A DNA stretch of 64,000 bases from contig NZ_BMUG01000009.1 of the NCBI RefSeq assembly GCF_014650075.1, positions 1-64,000 of the forward strand, written 5' to 3'. The notes beneath the pieces are model-generated. The model was not told the DNA's origin. It saw only the letters and a program-made list of their open reading frames with translations, and did no database searches. Made by a program: the position numbers and the translations under genes. Source of the stretch: Streptomyces microflavus (lineage in GTDB: Bacteria; Actinomycetota; Actinomycetes; Streptomycetales; Streptomycetaceae). How positions within the stretch are numbered: position 1 is the first letter of the stretch; each line of letters begins with the position of its first letter. Of the stretch, positions 33,636 through 40,903 are shown in pieces.

Positions 33636-34390
33636 GCCGTTCCGCCCTCCCCTGCCAGGACCGCGTCCGCCAGGGAGCGCTGCTCGGCGCGGGCTTCGGG
33701 CGAACGGTGCTTGAGCGCCTTGCGCAGGTGCGAGCGGCCGCGGTGGATGCGGCTGCGCACGGTGCCGAGCTTCACGCCCAGGGTCGCGGCGATCTCCTCG
33801 TAGCTGAGGCCCTCGATGTCGCAGAGGACCACGGCCGCACGGAATTCGGGCGCGAGGGTGTCCAGCGCCTGCTGCACGTCGGCGTCGAAGTGGGTGTCGT
33901 TGAAGACCTGCTGCGGGGACGGCTCCCGGCTGGGCAGCCGCTCGGCCGCGTCGTCGCCGAGCGAGTCGAACCGGATCCGCTGCTTGCGCCGGACCATGTC
34001 CAGGAAGAGATTGGTGGTGATGCGGTGCAGCCAGCCCTCGAACGTGCCGGGCGTGTAGGTCGACAGCGAGCGGAAGACTCTGACGAAGACTTCCTGGGTG
34101 AGGTCCTCGGCGTCGTGCTGGTTACCCGTCAGCCGGTAGGCAAGGCGGTACACGCGACCGCTGTGCGTGCTGACGATCTCTTCCCATGAGGGCGGGGTCC
34201 ACGCCTGATCCGCATCGGAGGCGAAGGTCGCGGTCGGTGCGGAATTTTCGGAAGAACGGTCAGCAATGTTGGTCACGGATTTCGGCTCACCGGCCGACCT
34301 GAGAAGGCGCCGCAGCACCCCTCCCCGATCCACAGGCGCAGCCGCACCTCCCCTATCGGCTCTGGTGGTGTCCAGTGGAGCCCCTACCAT
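33632..34390 (-). CDS. ECF RNA polymerase sigma factor (Mycobacterium SigE-like)
   Basis: A 252-residue ECF sigma factor. Region 2 lies at about 70-140 (RVYRLAYRLTGNQHDAEDLTQEVFVRVF) and region 4 at about 185-235 (FRAAVVLCDIEGLSYEEIAATLGVKLGTVRSRIHRGR). The N-terminal 65 residues are an extra, poorly ordered segment. ATG 34390 is chosen because GAGG lies five bases upstream; a GTG at 34396 overlaps that site. By neighbours (anti-sigma, HtrA, TatB) it matches Mycobacterium SigE, an envelope-stress factor. It differs from the Streptomyces protein named SigE, so no symbol is given. Confidence 0.9.
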   Translation of the reverse strand: MVGAPLDTTRADRGGAAAPVDRGGVLRRLLRSAGEPKSVTNIADRSSENSAPTATFASDADQAWTPPSWEEIVSTHSGRVYRLAYRLTGNQHDAEDLTQEVFVRVFRSLSTYTPGTFEGWLHRITTNLFLDMVRRKQRIRFDSLGDDAAERLPSREPSPQQVFNDTHFDADVQQALDTLAPEFRAAVVLCDIEGLSYEEIAATLGVKLGTVRSRIHRGRSHLRKALKHRSPEARAEQRSLADAVLAGEGGTA

Positions 34391-34556
34391 AGCCACCTCG
34401 CCCGTTAGCTCCGGATAAGCCTTTTCCCTGCTGGGGCCGGGCGCCGCCCGGGACTTCCTCGCAGCTCACCGGTCCGATCCGCGGGCCGGGGCGCTGCGCT
34501 TTCCCCACTCCTTGCACAACGCCCGGTCCCATCTGCGGGTTCCCGGGTCCAGCGGA

Positions 34557-34562
34557 TACAGT
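34557..34562 (+). promoter_or_regulatory. Candidate -10 hexamer for the methyltransferase gene
   Basis: TACAGT at 34557-34562 is followed by TTG at 34568 and the ribosome site at 34587-34594. It would start a transcript of roughly 30 bases leader before ATT 34598. Confidence 0.4.
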
Positions 34563-34597
34563 CACCGTTGCGCCAACTACGGGGACAGGAGAGGGTC

Positions 34598-35242
34598 ATT
34601 ACCGCCAACCGGCAGACGAGCTGGGGCCTCGCCGACGCCTTTGTCGCCGAGGACGAAGCTCTGCACCGGGCCCGGGAGCGGGCCCGCGAGCTGGGGCTGC
34701 GCTCGGTGTCCCCGGGCACCGGCGCCGCGCTGCGCCTGCTGGCCGGGGCCGCGGATGCCAAGGCTGTGGCGGAGATCGGCACGGGCACGGGCGTGTCCGG
34801 CATCTATCTGCTGCACGGAATGCGGCCGGACGGTGTGCTGACGACGGTGGACCCGGAACCCGAGCGCCAGCAGTTCGCCCGGGAGGCGTTCCGCGAGGCG
34901 GGCTTCGCCTCCAACCGGGCCCGTTTCATCCCCGGCCGCGCGCTGGACGTCCTGCCCCGGCTCGCGGACGGCGGTTACGACCTCGTCTTCTGCGACGGCG
35001 ACCGGCTGGAGAGCCTCGACTGCCTCGCTGAATCGTTGCGCCTGCTGCGTCCGGGCGGTCTGGTCTGCTTCGAGGGCGTCTTCGCGGACGGCCGCACGGT
35101 CGACTCCGCCTCCCAGCCGGCCGAGGTGCTGCGGCTGCGGGAGCTGCTGCGCGCGGTGCGCGAGAGCCAGGAGCTGATGCCGACGCTGCTACCGGTCGGC
35201 GACGGGCTGCTCTGCGCGGTCCGGCGCTCCCGGACCCCGTAG
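34598..35242 (+). CDS. O-methyltransferase, apparent ATT start
   Basis: A 214-residue SAM-dependent O-methyltransferase of the Methyltransf_24/COMT-like type. The SAM motif is VAEIGTGTGVSGIYLL, followed by TVDPEPERQQFAREAF and the acidic metal region LVFCDGDR. The protein family begins TANRQTSWGLADA. Here that start coincides with ATT 34598, which has AGGAGAGG ideally placed upstream. No ATG or GTG is available; a TTG at 34568 (ten codons upstream) has no ribosome site but lies 5 bases after TACAGT. It is divergent from the sigma factor gene, a placement also seen in Mycobacterium (Rv1220c/sigE). Confidence 0.82.
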   Translation: MTANRQTSWGLADAFVAEDEALHRARERARELGLRSVSPGTGAALRLLAGAADAKAVAEIGTGTGVSGIYLLHGMRPDGVLTTVDPEPERQQFAREAFREAGFASNRARFIPGRALDVLPRLADGGYDLVFCDGDRLESLDCLAESLRLLRPGGLVCFEGVFADGRTVDSASQPAEVLRLRELLRAVRESQELMPTLLPVGDGLLCAVRRSRTP

Positions 35243-35274
35243 AGCCTGAGGAAAAGCCTGAAGAGCGTGCAGAC

Positions 35275-35315
35275 GCACCACTGCCCGGTACGGAATCCGT
35301 ACCGGGCAGTGGTGC
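35275..35315. terminator. Bidirectional terminator
   Basis: A perfect inverted repeat with 20-base arms (GCACCACTGCCCGGTACGGA and its complement) and a single central base lies between the methyltransferase and the convergent DUF3117 gene. Confidence 0.85.
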
Positions 35316-35334
35316 AGGTGATGGGCGTTCCGCG

Positions 35335-35502
35335 TCAGCCGACGACCTTCTTCAGCGCGTCGCCGAGGGCATCGGCCTCGTCCGGAGTCAGCTCGACAAC
35401 AAGCCGACCGCCGCCTTCGAGCGGAACGCGCATGACGATGCCCCGCCCCTCCTTTGTCACCTCGAGCGGGCCGTCGCCCGTCCGCGGCTTCATGGCCGCC
35501 AT
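35335..35502 (-). CDS. DUF3117 family 55-residue protein
   Basis: A 55-residue protein reading MAAMKPRTGDGPLEVTKEGR at the start and ALGDALKKVVG at the end. It matches the actinobacterial DUF3117 family in length and sequence. The ATG at 35502 has AAGGGG upstream. The equivalent Mycobacterium gene (Rv1211, from memory) also lies next to tagA. Function is unknown; small size and high conservation suggest a binding or regulatory role. Confidence 0.9.
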   Translation of the reverse strand: MAAMKPRTGDGPLEVTKEGRGIVMRVPLEGGGRLVVELTPDEADALGDALKKVVG

Positions 35503-35819
35503 GCTCGTTCCCCTTCCTGAAACCAGCTCATCGCAACCGGCGGCCCCATGACAGGCGCTGCCTCACCGGCATCGAACACATTGCTTCTTCACCATTATCC
35601 CGCATCAACGACCCCGATGACCAACATCGCTCTGCATCGCTTGCGCAACGCGCTCTCTCAAAACCACCCAATTCGGCGATCCGGCTGCGATACTGCGCCG
35701 CCCTGGACCCCCAGGTGAGAGCCAATTGTTAGACGCAGGTCACATCTACACCCCGCCCCGCGTCGGCCATGCTTGCCTCCAGTGGCAACGATGCCCGCGC
35801 AGTGAGGGGATGGACCGCA
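35503..35819. promoter_or_regulatory. 317-base divergent promoter region
   Basis: No gene is visible. The part at 35575-35660 is relatively AT-rich. GATAAT on the minus strand (35594-35599) resembles a -10 for the DUF3117 gene. For the plus-strand hydratase gene I see no clear promoter elements. Confidence 0.35.
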
Positions 35820-36632
35820 ATGGCCGACGAGCCGGCGAACACCGTGCTGTACGACGTGAGCGAGGGTCTCGCGACGATCACGATCAACCGACCCGACGCG
35901 ATGAACGCCATGAACACCGCGGCGAAGGTCGCGCTCCGGGACTCCCTGCGGGAGGCGGCCGCGGACCCGGCGGTACGGGCGGTTCTGCTCACGGCCACCG
36001 GGCGCGCCTTCTGCGTCGGCCAGGACCTCAAGGAGCACGTCGCCACGCTGGCGGCGACCCGTGAGTCGGGCGGCGGGAACGCGCTGAGCACCGTGCGGGA
36101 GCACTACAACCCGATCGTGCGGGCGATCACCGAGATGGCCAAGCCGGTGGTCGCCGGGGTGAACGGCGTCGCGGCCGGGGCCGGGTTCGGTTTCGCCCTG
36201 GCGGCCGACTACCGGGTGGTCGCCGACACGGCCTCCTTCAACACCTCCTTCGCGGGTGTCGCACTCACCGCGGACTCGGGCGTGTCCTGGACGCTGCCGC
36301 GGCTGATCGGCCCGAGCCGCGCCGCCGATCTGCTGTTCTTCCCGCGCTCGATCTCCGCGCAGGACGCCTTGGAGCTGGGCCTCGTCAACCGTGTGGTCCC
36401 GGCGGCCGAGCTGGCCGAGCGGGCCGCCGCGGTGGCCCGCACCCTGGCGGACGGCCCCACGGTGGCGTACGCGGCACTGAAGGAATCGATGGCGTACGGC
36501 GCCGGGCACACGCTCGCTGAGGCTCTGGAGAAGGAGGACGAACTCCAGACCCGGGCGGGCGCGTCGCAGGACCATGTCATCGCGGTGGAGGCGTTCCTCG
36601 CGAAGGAGACCCCCGTCTACCTGGGGAAGTAG
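35820..36632 (+). CDS. Enoyl-CoA hydratase/isomerase family protein
   Basis: A 270-residue crotonase-fold enzyme. The oxyanion-hole strands are ATGRAFCVGQDLKEH and VNGVAAGAGFGFALAADYR, and the trimerisation end KETPVYLGK is typical. The GQDL sequence and overall pattern are close to PaaG-like enzymes (isomerase of ring epoxide in phenylacetate breakdown), but no other paa gene is near. The start is ATG 35820 with GAGGGG upstream; an upstream ATG at 35769 lacks a ribosome site. Substrate stays open. Confidence 0.85.
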   Translation: MADEPANTVLYDVSEGLATITINRPDAMNAMNTAAKVALRDSLREAAADPAVRAVLLTATGRAFCVGQDLKEHVATLAATRESGGGNALSTVREHYNPIVRAITEMAKPVVAGVNGVAAGAGFGFALAADYRVVADTASFNTSFAGVALTADSGVSWTLPRLIGPSRAADLLFFPRSISAQDALELGLVNRVVPAAELAERAAAVARTLADGPTVAYAALKESMAYGAGHTLAEALEKEDELQTRAGASQDHVIAVEAFLAKETPVYLGK

Positions 36633-36641
36633 CGGGTCACC

Positions 36642-37238
36642 CTACGGAGCTACGGGGGCACCACCGCGGGCCACGCAGTCCGCGAGGTGGTCGTCGACGA
36701 GGCCGCAGGCCTGCATCAGCGCGTAGGCGGTGGTCGGGCCGACGAAGCGGATCGAGCGCTTCTTCAGCTCCTTGGCGAGCGCGGTGGACTCCGGGGTGAC
36801 GGCGGGCACGTCGCCCAGCCCGCGCGGGGCGGGCCGGACGGCCGGGTCGGGGGCGTAGGACCAGATCAGCTCGTCCAGCTCCCCGGCCGGCCAGTCGGCG
36901 AGCACCTTCGCGTTGTCGAGGGTGGCGTCGACCTTGGCCCGGTTGCGGATGATGCCCGGGTCGGCGAGGAGCCGCTCCCGGTCGGTGCCGGTGAACTTCG
37001 CGACCTCGGCGATGCGGAATCCGGCGAACGCCGTACGGAAGGTCTCGCGGCGGCGCAGGATCGTCAGCCAGGACAGGCCGGACTGGAACGCCTCCAGGCA
37101 GAGCCGCTCGAACAGGGCGTCGTCGCCGTGGACCGGGCGGCCCCACTCGGTGTCGTGGTAGGCGAGGTAGTCCTCGGTGGACAGGCCCCACGGGCAGCGC
37201 AGCCTGCCGTCGGGGGCGGCCACGGCTCCGCCGCTCAT
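36642..37238 (-). CDS. tag: DNA-3-methyladenine glycosylase I
   Basis: A 198-residue base-excision repair enzyme that removes 3-methyladenine from DNA. Typical Tag sequences are seen: LRCPWGLSTEDYLAYHDTEWG near the start (Tag uses Cys and His for its zinc snap), FERLCLEAFQSGLSWLTILRRRE, and FVGPTTAYALMQACGLVDDH near the end. The ATG at 37238 overlaps the stop of the DivIVA-like gene as ATGA. The pair folP2 and tag with a small DivIVA-like gene is conserved in actinobacteria. It converges on the hydratase gene. Confidence 0.92.
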   Translation of the reverse strand: MSGGAVAAPDGRLRCPWGLSTEDYLAYHDTEWGRPVHGDDALFERLCLEAFQSGLSWLTILRRRETFRTAFAGFRIAEVAKFTGTDRERLLADPGIIRNRAKVDATLDNAKVLADWPAGELDELIWSYAPDPAVRPAPRGLGDVPAVTPESTALAKELKKRSIRFVGPTTAYALMQACGLVDDHLADCVARGGAPVAP

Positions 37239-37639
37239 CGTGCGTCGTCCTCGCCGCGGGCCGGGCCGTGGCCCTGGTCGCCCGGCTCGGCGGGCCGGTC
37301 CCCCGGCTGCTTGAACAGGTCGGTCCCCGTCGTCACCGCGGACGCCTGCACCCCGGCCAGGGCGGACTCCAGCTCCGCGATCCGGGCGTCCCGCTCGGCC
37401 AGCTCCGCGCCGAGCCGGGACAGCGCCTCGTCGACGTCGGCCATCCGGTAGCCGCGGGCGGCCATCGGCAGGCGCAGCGCCTCGACGTCCGCCCGGCCGA
37501 CCGGGCGGGTCGCGGGCAGGGGGTCGGTGAACCGCTCGGGGGTGACGTCCTGGAGCACGGGGCTCCCGCCACCGCCGACCACCGCGAGGGTGACCGCCGT
37601 GACGACCACGACCATCGTGAGCAGCAAGAACCAGAACAC
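37235..37639 (-). CDS. DivIVA-domain membrane protein
   Basis: A 134-residue protein with an N-terminal membrane helix (VFWFLLLTMVVVVTAVTLAVVGG) and a short DivIVA-like segment (LRLPMAARGYRMADVDEALSRLGAELAERDARIAELE) forming a coiled coil. GTG 37639 is preferred because GGGGAG lies six bases upstream; ATG 37645 and 37687 have poor ribosome sites. DivIVA domains bind curved membrane at poles and septa; this small version may place partner proteins there. Rv1209 of Mycobacterium, next to tagA, is the likely counterpart. Confidence 0.8.
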   Translation of the reverse strand: MFWFLLLTMVVVVTAVTLAVVGGGGSPVLQDVTPERFTDPLPATRPVGRADVEALRLPMAARGYRMADVDEALSRLGAELAERDARIAELESALAGVQASAVTTGTDLFKQPGDRPAEPGDQGHGPARGEDDAR

Positions 37640-37751
37640 GCGCATCTCCCCGGGGGCGGAAACCTCGTCCGGCTCCGATCGTGCCATGCGGCACGGACAG
37701 TCGGGGCCGGACGTTAGGGTCGCAGGCGGGCTATCGAGGAGGAAACACGGG

Positions 37752-38624
37752 ATGCGAAGCGGTGCACTCAGGCTGGGGCGGCGGGAATTCGGGCCGCACG
37801 AGCCGGTGATCATGGCGATCGTGAACCGGACCCCGGACTCCTTCTACGACCAGGGCGCCACGTTCCAGGACGAGCCGGCGCTCGCCCGGGTCGAGCAGGC
37901 GGTGGCCGAGGGCGCCGCGATCATCGACATCGGCGGGGTGAAGGCCGGCCCCGGCGAGGAGGTGAGCGCCGAGGAGGAGGCGCGCCGCACGGTCGGGTTC
38001 GTCGCCGAGGTCCGCCGTCGCCACCCGGATGTGGTGATCAGTGTGGACACCTGGCGGCACGATGTGGGCGAGGCGGTCTGCGAGGCCGGGGCGGACGTGC
38101 TGAACGACGCGTGGGGCGGGGTCGACCCGAAGCTGGCGGAGGTCGCCGCGCGGTACGGGGCGGGGCTCGTGTGCACGCACGCGGGGGGCGCGGAGCCGCG
38201 GACGCGGCCGCACCGGATCGCGTACGACGACGTCATGGCGGACATCCTGCGGGTGACGGTGGGGCTTGCGGAGCGGGCGGTGGAGCTCGGGGTGCGGGCG
38301 GACGGGATCATGATCGATCCGGGTCACGACTTCGGGAAGAACACCCGGCACTCTCTGGAGGCGACGCGTCGGCTTGAGGAGATGGCGGAGACGGGGTGGC
38401 CGGTGCTGGTCTCGCTGTCCAACAAGGACTTCGTGGGCGAGACGCTGGACCGGCCGGTGAAGGAGCGGGTCATCGGCACGCTGGCGACGACGGCGGTGTC
38501 GGCGTGGCTGGGGGCGCGGGTGTACCGGGTGCATGAGGTGGCGGAGACGCGGCAGGTCCTGGACATGGTGGCGTCGATCGCCGGGCACAGGCCTCCGGCG
38601 GTGGCGCGGCGGGGGCTGGCGTAG
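37752..38624 (+). CDS. folP: Dihydropteroate synthase homologue (FolP2 type)
   Basis: A 290-residue TIM-barrel protein of the dihydropteroate synthase family: MAIVNRTPDSFYDQG near the start, IIDIGGVKAGPG, VISVDTWRHDV, LNDAWGG and ILDPGHDFGK-like IMIDPGHDFGKNTRH. The normal Asn and Asp ligands of the pterin pocket are present. The gene context (tag, DivIVA-like, LOG) is that of Mycobacterium folP2, a paralogue reported not to replace folP1, so it may not make folate. It starts at ATG 37752 behind GAGGAGGAAAC. Confidence 0.85.
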   Translation: MRSGALRLGRREFGPHEPVIMAIVNRTPDSFYDQGATFQDEPALARVEQAVAEGAAIIDIGGVKAGPGEEVSAEEEARRTVGFVAEVRRRHPDVVISVDTWRHDVGEAVCEAGADVLNDAWGGVDPKLAEVAARYGAGLVCTHAGGAEPRTRPHRIAYDDVMADILRVTVGLAERAVELGVRADGIMIDPGHDFGKNTRHSLEATRRLEEMAETGWPVLVSLSNKDFVGETLDRPVKERVIGTLATTAVSAWLGARVYRVHEVAETRQVLDMVASIAGHRPPAVARRGLA

Positions 38625-38677
38625 TTCTGCCGCCTGCCCGGCGGGCGGGGCCGGGGGCGCTGCCCCTGGGCCCCGCT

Positions 38678-38751
38678 CCTCAAGCGCCGGAGGGGCTGAG
38701 TGCGGCCGGACCGGCCGGAAAAGATGTCCTCAAACGCCGGACGGGCTGAAA
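38678..38751. repeat. Two copies of the Streptomyces CTCAAACGCCGGACGGGCTG repeat
   Basis: Copy 1 at 38678-38700 reads CCTCAAGCGCCGGAGGGGCT plus GAG; copy 2 at 38728-38751 reads CCTCAAACGCCGGACGGGCT plus GAAA. I recall these as very common intergenic repeats in Streptomyces. They lie between the convergent folP and LOG genes. Confidence 0.75.
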
Positions 38752-38752
38752 A

Positions 38753-39538
38753 TCACCGCCCGACCTCCTTCGTCACCAGGGTCACCGCTTCGTCCACGTC
38801 GTCCGTCACGTGGAACAGCAGCAGGTCCTTCTCCGAGGCCTTGCCCTGGGCCACCACCGTTTCGCGGAGCCAGTCGATCAGGCCGCCCCAGTAGGCGGTG
38901 CCGAAGAGGACGATCGGGAAGCGGGTGACCTTGCCGGTCTGGACGAGGGTGAGCGCCTCGAAGAGTTCGTCCAGGGTGCCGAGGCCGCCGGGCAGGACCA
39001 CGAAGCCCTGTGCGTACTTCACGAACATCGTCTTGCGGACGAAGAAGTAGCGGAAGTTGACGCCGATGTCGACGTGCGGGTTCAGTCCCGACTCGAAGGG
39101 CAGCTCGATGCCGAGGCCGACCGAGACGCCCTTCGCCTCCCTGGCCCCCTTGTTGGCGGCCTCCATCGCGCCGGGGCCGCCGCCGGTGATCACCGCGAAG
39201 CCCGCGTCGACCAGCGCCTTGCCGATCCGGACGCCGGCCTCGTACTCCGGCGATCCGGCCGGGGTGCGGGCCGAGCCGAAGACGCTGATCGCGCTCGGCA
39301 GTTCGGCGAGCGCGCCGAAGCCCTCCACGAACTCCGACTGGATGCGCATCACCCGCCACGGGTCGGTGTGCACCCACTCGGAGTCGCCCTCGGAGTCCAG
39401 CAACCGCTGATCGGTCGTGCCGGGCTGGACCTGCTCCCTGCGGCGCAGTACCGGACCCAGCCACTGTTCCTCGGGGGCCACCGCGCCCTCGGGGACCTCC
39501 GCACCTTCAGGGATTCGTGCGTCCTCGGCGTTGCCCAT
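38753..39538 (-). CDS. LOG family protein (TIGR00730 Rossmann fold)
   Basis: A 261-residue LOG/lysine-decarboxylase-like protein. It carries the two family motifs ITGGGPGAMEAANKGA and VVLPGGLGTLDELFE. LOG enzymes release cytokinin-type bases from nucleoside 5'-monophosphates; the Mycobacterium counterpart Rv1205 is reported to do so. The first 60 or so residues are an extra acidic segment. It starts at ATG 39538 with GGAGGGAG upstream. It converges on folP across Streptomyces repeat sequences. Confidence 0.88.
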   Translation of the reverse strand: MGNAEDARIPEGAEVPEGAVAPEEQWLGPVLRRREQVQPGTTDQRLLDSEGDSEWVHTDPWRVMRIQSEFVEGFGALAELPSAISVFGSARTPAGSPEYEAGVRIGKALVDAGFAVITGGGPGAMEAANKGAREAKGVSVGLGIELPFESGLNPHVDIGVNFRYFFVRKTMFVKYAQGFVVLPGGLGTLDELFEALTLVQTGKVTRFPIVLFGTAYWGGLIDWLRETVVAQGKASEKDLLLFHVTDDVDEAVTLVTKEVGR

Positions 39539-39658
39539 GTTCCGCTCCCTCCACCGGCCTGTGTCGTCCTGGGCCGGGCTGTGTCGTGCTGCGTCCGGCC
39601 AGCGTAGATCGGCGGAGGTTACGTACGGGGGAATGCCGTGCGTCGGGCGGTCGGGCGC

Positions 39659-40738
39659 TCAGGCGGTCAGCCAGGAGCGGAGGCGGTCCTCGCAGTGGGT
39701 GATCTTCTCGACCACCACGTGCTCGTCGCGCTTGTGGGCGTAGATCGGGTCGCCGGGGCCGTAGTTCACCGCGGGGACGCCGAGGCCGCCGAAGCGGGAG
39801 ACGTCCGTCCAGCCGAACTTGGGCCGGGCCGTGCCGCCGACCGCTTCCATGAACGCCTTGGCGGCGGGGTGGGAGAGGCCGGGCATGGCGGCGCCGGAGT
39901 GGTCGTCGATGACGATCTCGGCCACCCCGCAGTCGGCGAAGACCTCGCGGACGTGGGCGATGGCCTCCTCCTCTGTGCGGTCGGGGGCGTAGCGGTAGTT
40001 GACGACGACGGTGCAGGCGTCCGGGATGACGTTGGTGGCGACGCCGCCCTCGATGCCGACGGCGTTGAGCCCCTCGTGGTATTCGAGGCCGTCGATGACC
40101 GGGCGGCGGGGCTCGTACGCGGCCAGCTTCGCCAGGATCGGGGCGGCGGCGTGGACGGCGTTGGACCCCATCCAGCTGCGCGCGGAGTGCGCCCGCTCGC
40201 CCGCTGTACGCAGGTGGACCCGGAGCGTGCCCTGGCAGCCGCCCTCGACCTCGCCGTCGGAGGGCTCCAGGAGGACGGCGAAGTCTCCGGTCAGCCAGTC
40301 GGGGTGGGCGTCGGCGATGTGGCCGAGGCCGTTGAGGTCGGCGGCGACCTCTTCGTTGTCGTAGAAGATGAAGGTCAGGTCGCGGTTGGGCTCGGGGACC
40401 GTCGCGGCGATCCTGAGCTGCACGGCGACGCCGGCCTTCATGTCGGTGGTCCCGCAGCCCCAGAGGATGCCGTCCGCGTCGAGGCGGGAGGGGACGTTGC
40501 CGGCGATCGGCACGGTGTCGATGTGCCCGGCGAGGACGACGCGCTCGGCGCGGCCGAGATTCGTGCGGGCGACGACGTTGTTGCCGTGGCGGTCGACGGT
40601 CAGATGGGGCAGGGAGCGCAGCGCTGTCTCGATCGCGTCGGCGAGTGCCTTCTCCTCCCCGCTGACCGAGGGGAAGTCGACGAGCCGGGCGGTGAGCGCC
40701 GGGCCGTCCAGGGTCAGGTCAAGCGTGCTGTCGGACAT
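39659..40738 (-). CDS. dapE: Succinyl-diaminopimelate desuccinylase
   Basis: A 359-residue M20-family zinc hydrolase of the lysine/diaminopimelate pathway: N-succinyl-LL-DAP to succinate plus LL-DAP. Metal-site motifs: LAGHIDTVP (His, Asp), GTTDMKAG (Asp), FYDNEEV (Glu, Glu), LLEPSDGEVEGGCQG (Glu) and a C-terminal His in YAHKRDEHV. The N-terminal TLDGPALTARLVDFPSVSGEE is typical for actinobacterial DapE. The start at ATG 40738 appears leaderless, and its promoter lies inside a tandem repeat. With dapC in the same window, two lysine steps are encoded. Confidence 0.92.
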   Translation of the reverse strand: MSDSTLDLTLDGPALTARLVDFPSVSGEEKALADAIETALRSLPHLTVDRHGNNVVARTNLGRAERVVLAGHIDTVPIAGNVPSRLDADGILWGCGTTDMKAGVAVQLRIAATVPEPNRDLTFIFYDNEEVAADLNGLGHIADAHPDWLTGDFAVLLEPSDGEVEGGCQGTLRVHLRTAGERAHSARSWMGSNAVHAAAPILAKLAAYEPRRPVIDGLEYHEGLNAVGIEGGVATNVIPDACTVVVNYRYAPDRTEEEAIAHVREVFADCGVAEIVIDDHSGAAMPGLSHPAAKAFMEAVGGTARPKFGWTDVSRFGGLGVPAVNYGPGDPIYAHKRDEHVVVEKITHCEDRLRSWLTA

Positions 40739-40745
40739 GGCCACG

Positions 40746-40751
40746 ACCCTA
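40746..40751 (-). promoter_or_regulatory. -10 hexamer of leaderless dapE
   Basis: TAGGGT on the minus strand ends 7 bases before ATG 40738; no ribosome site is present. Confidence 0.5.
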
Positions 40752-40862
40752 GAGGACGGGGCGTACGGGCATGGTCGTGACCCTGGAGTACGGGGCGTGG
40801 GGGCACGGTCATGACCCTGGAGTACGGGGCGTGGGGGCATGGTCACGCCCCTGGAGGGCCGG
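40746..40862. repeat. 34-base tandem repeat over the dapE promoter
   Basis: Three full copies (40746-40779, 40780-40813, 40814-40847) and a partial fourth, each close to ACCCTGGAGTACGGGGCGTG. The copy next to dapE has the change that makes TAGGGT, the -10 of the leaderless dapE gene; the others read CCAGGGT. Confidence 0.8.
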
Positions 40863-40890
40863 GGTATCGGCCCCCGGTCGTACCCTCCAG

Positions 40891-40896
40891 TACGGT
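40891..40896 (+). promoter_or_regulatory. -10 hexamer of a leaderless gene
   Basis: TACGGT ends 7 bases before GTG 40904; the gap is GGGGCCC, not a normal ribosome site. Confidence 0.45.
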
Positions 40897-40903
40897 GGGG
40901 CCC

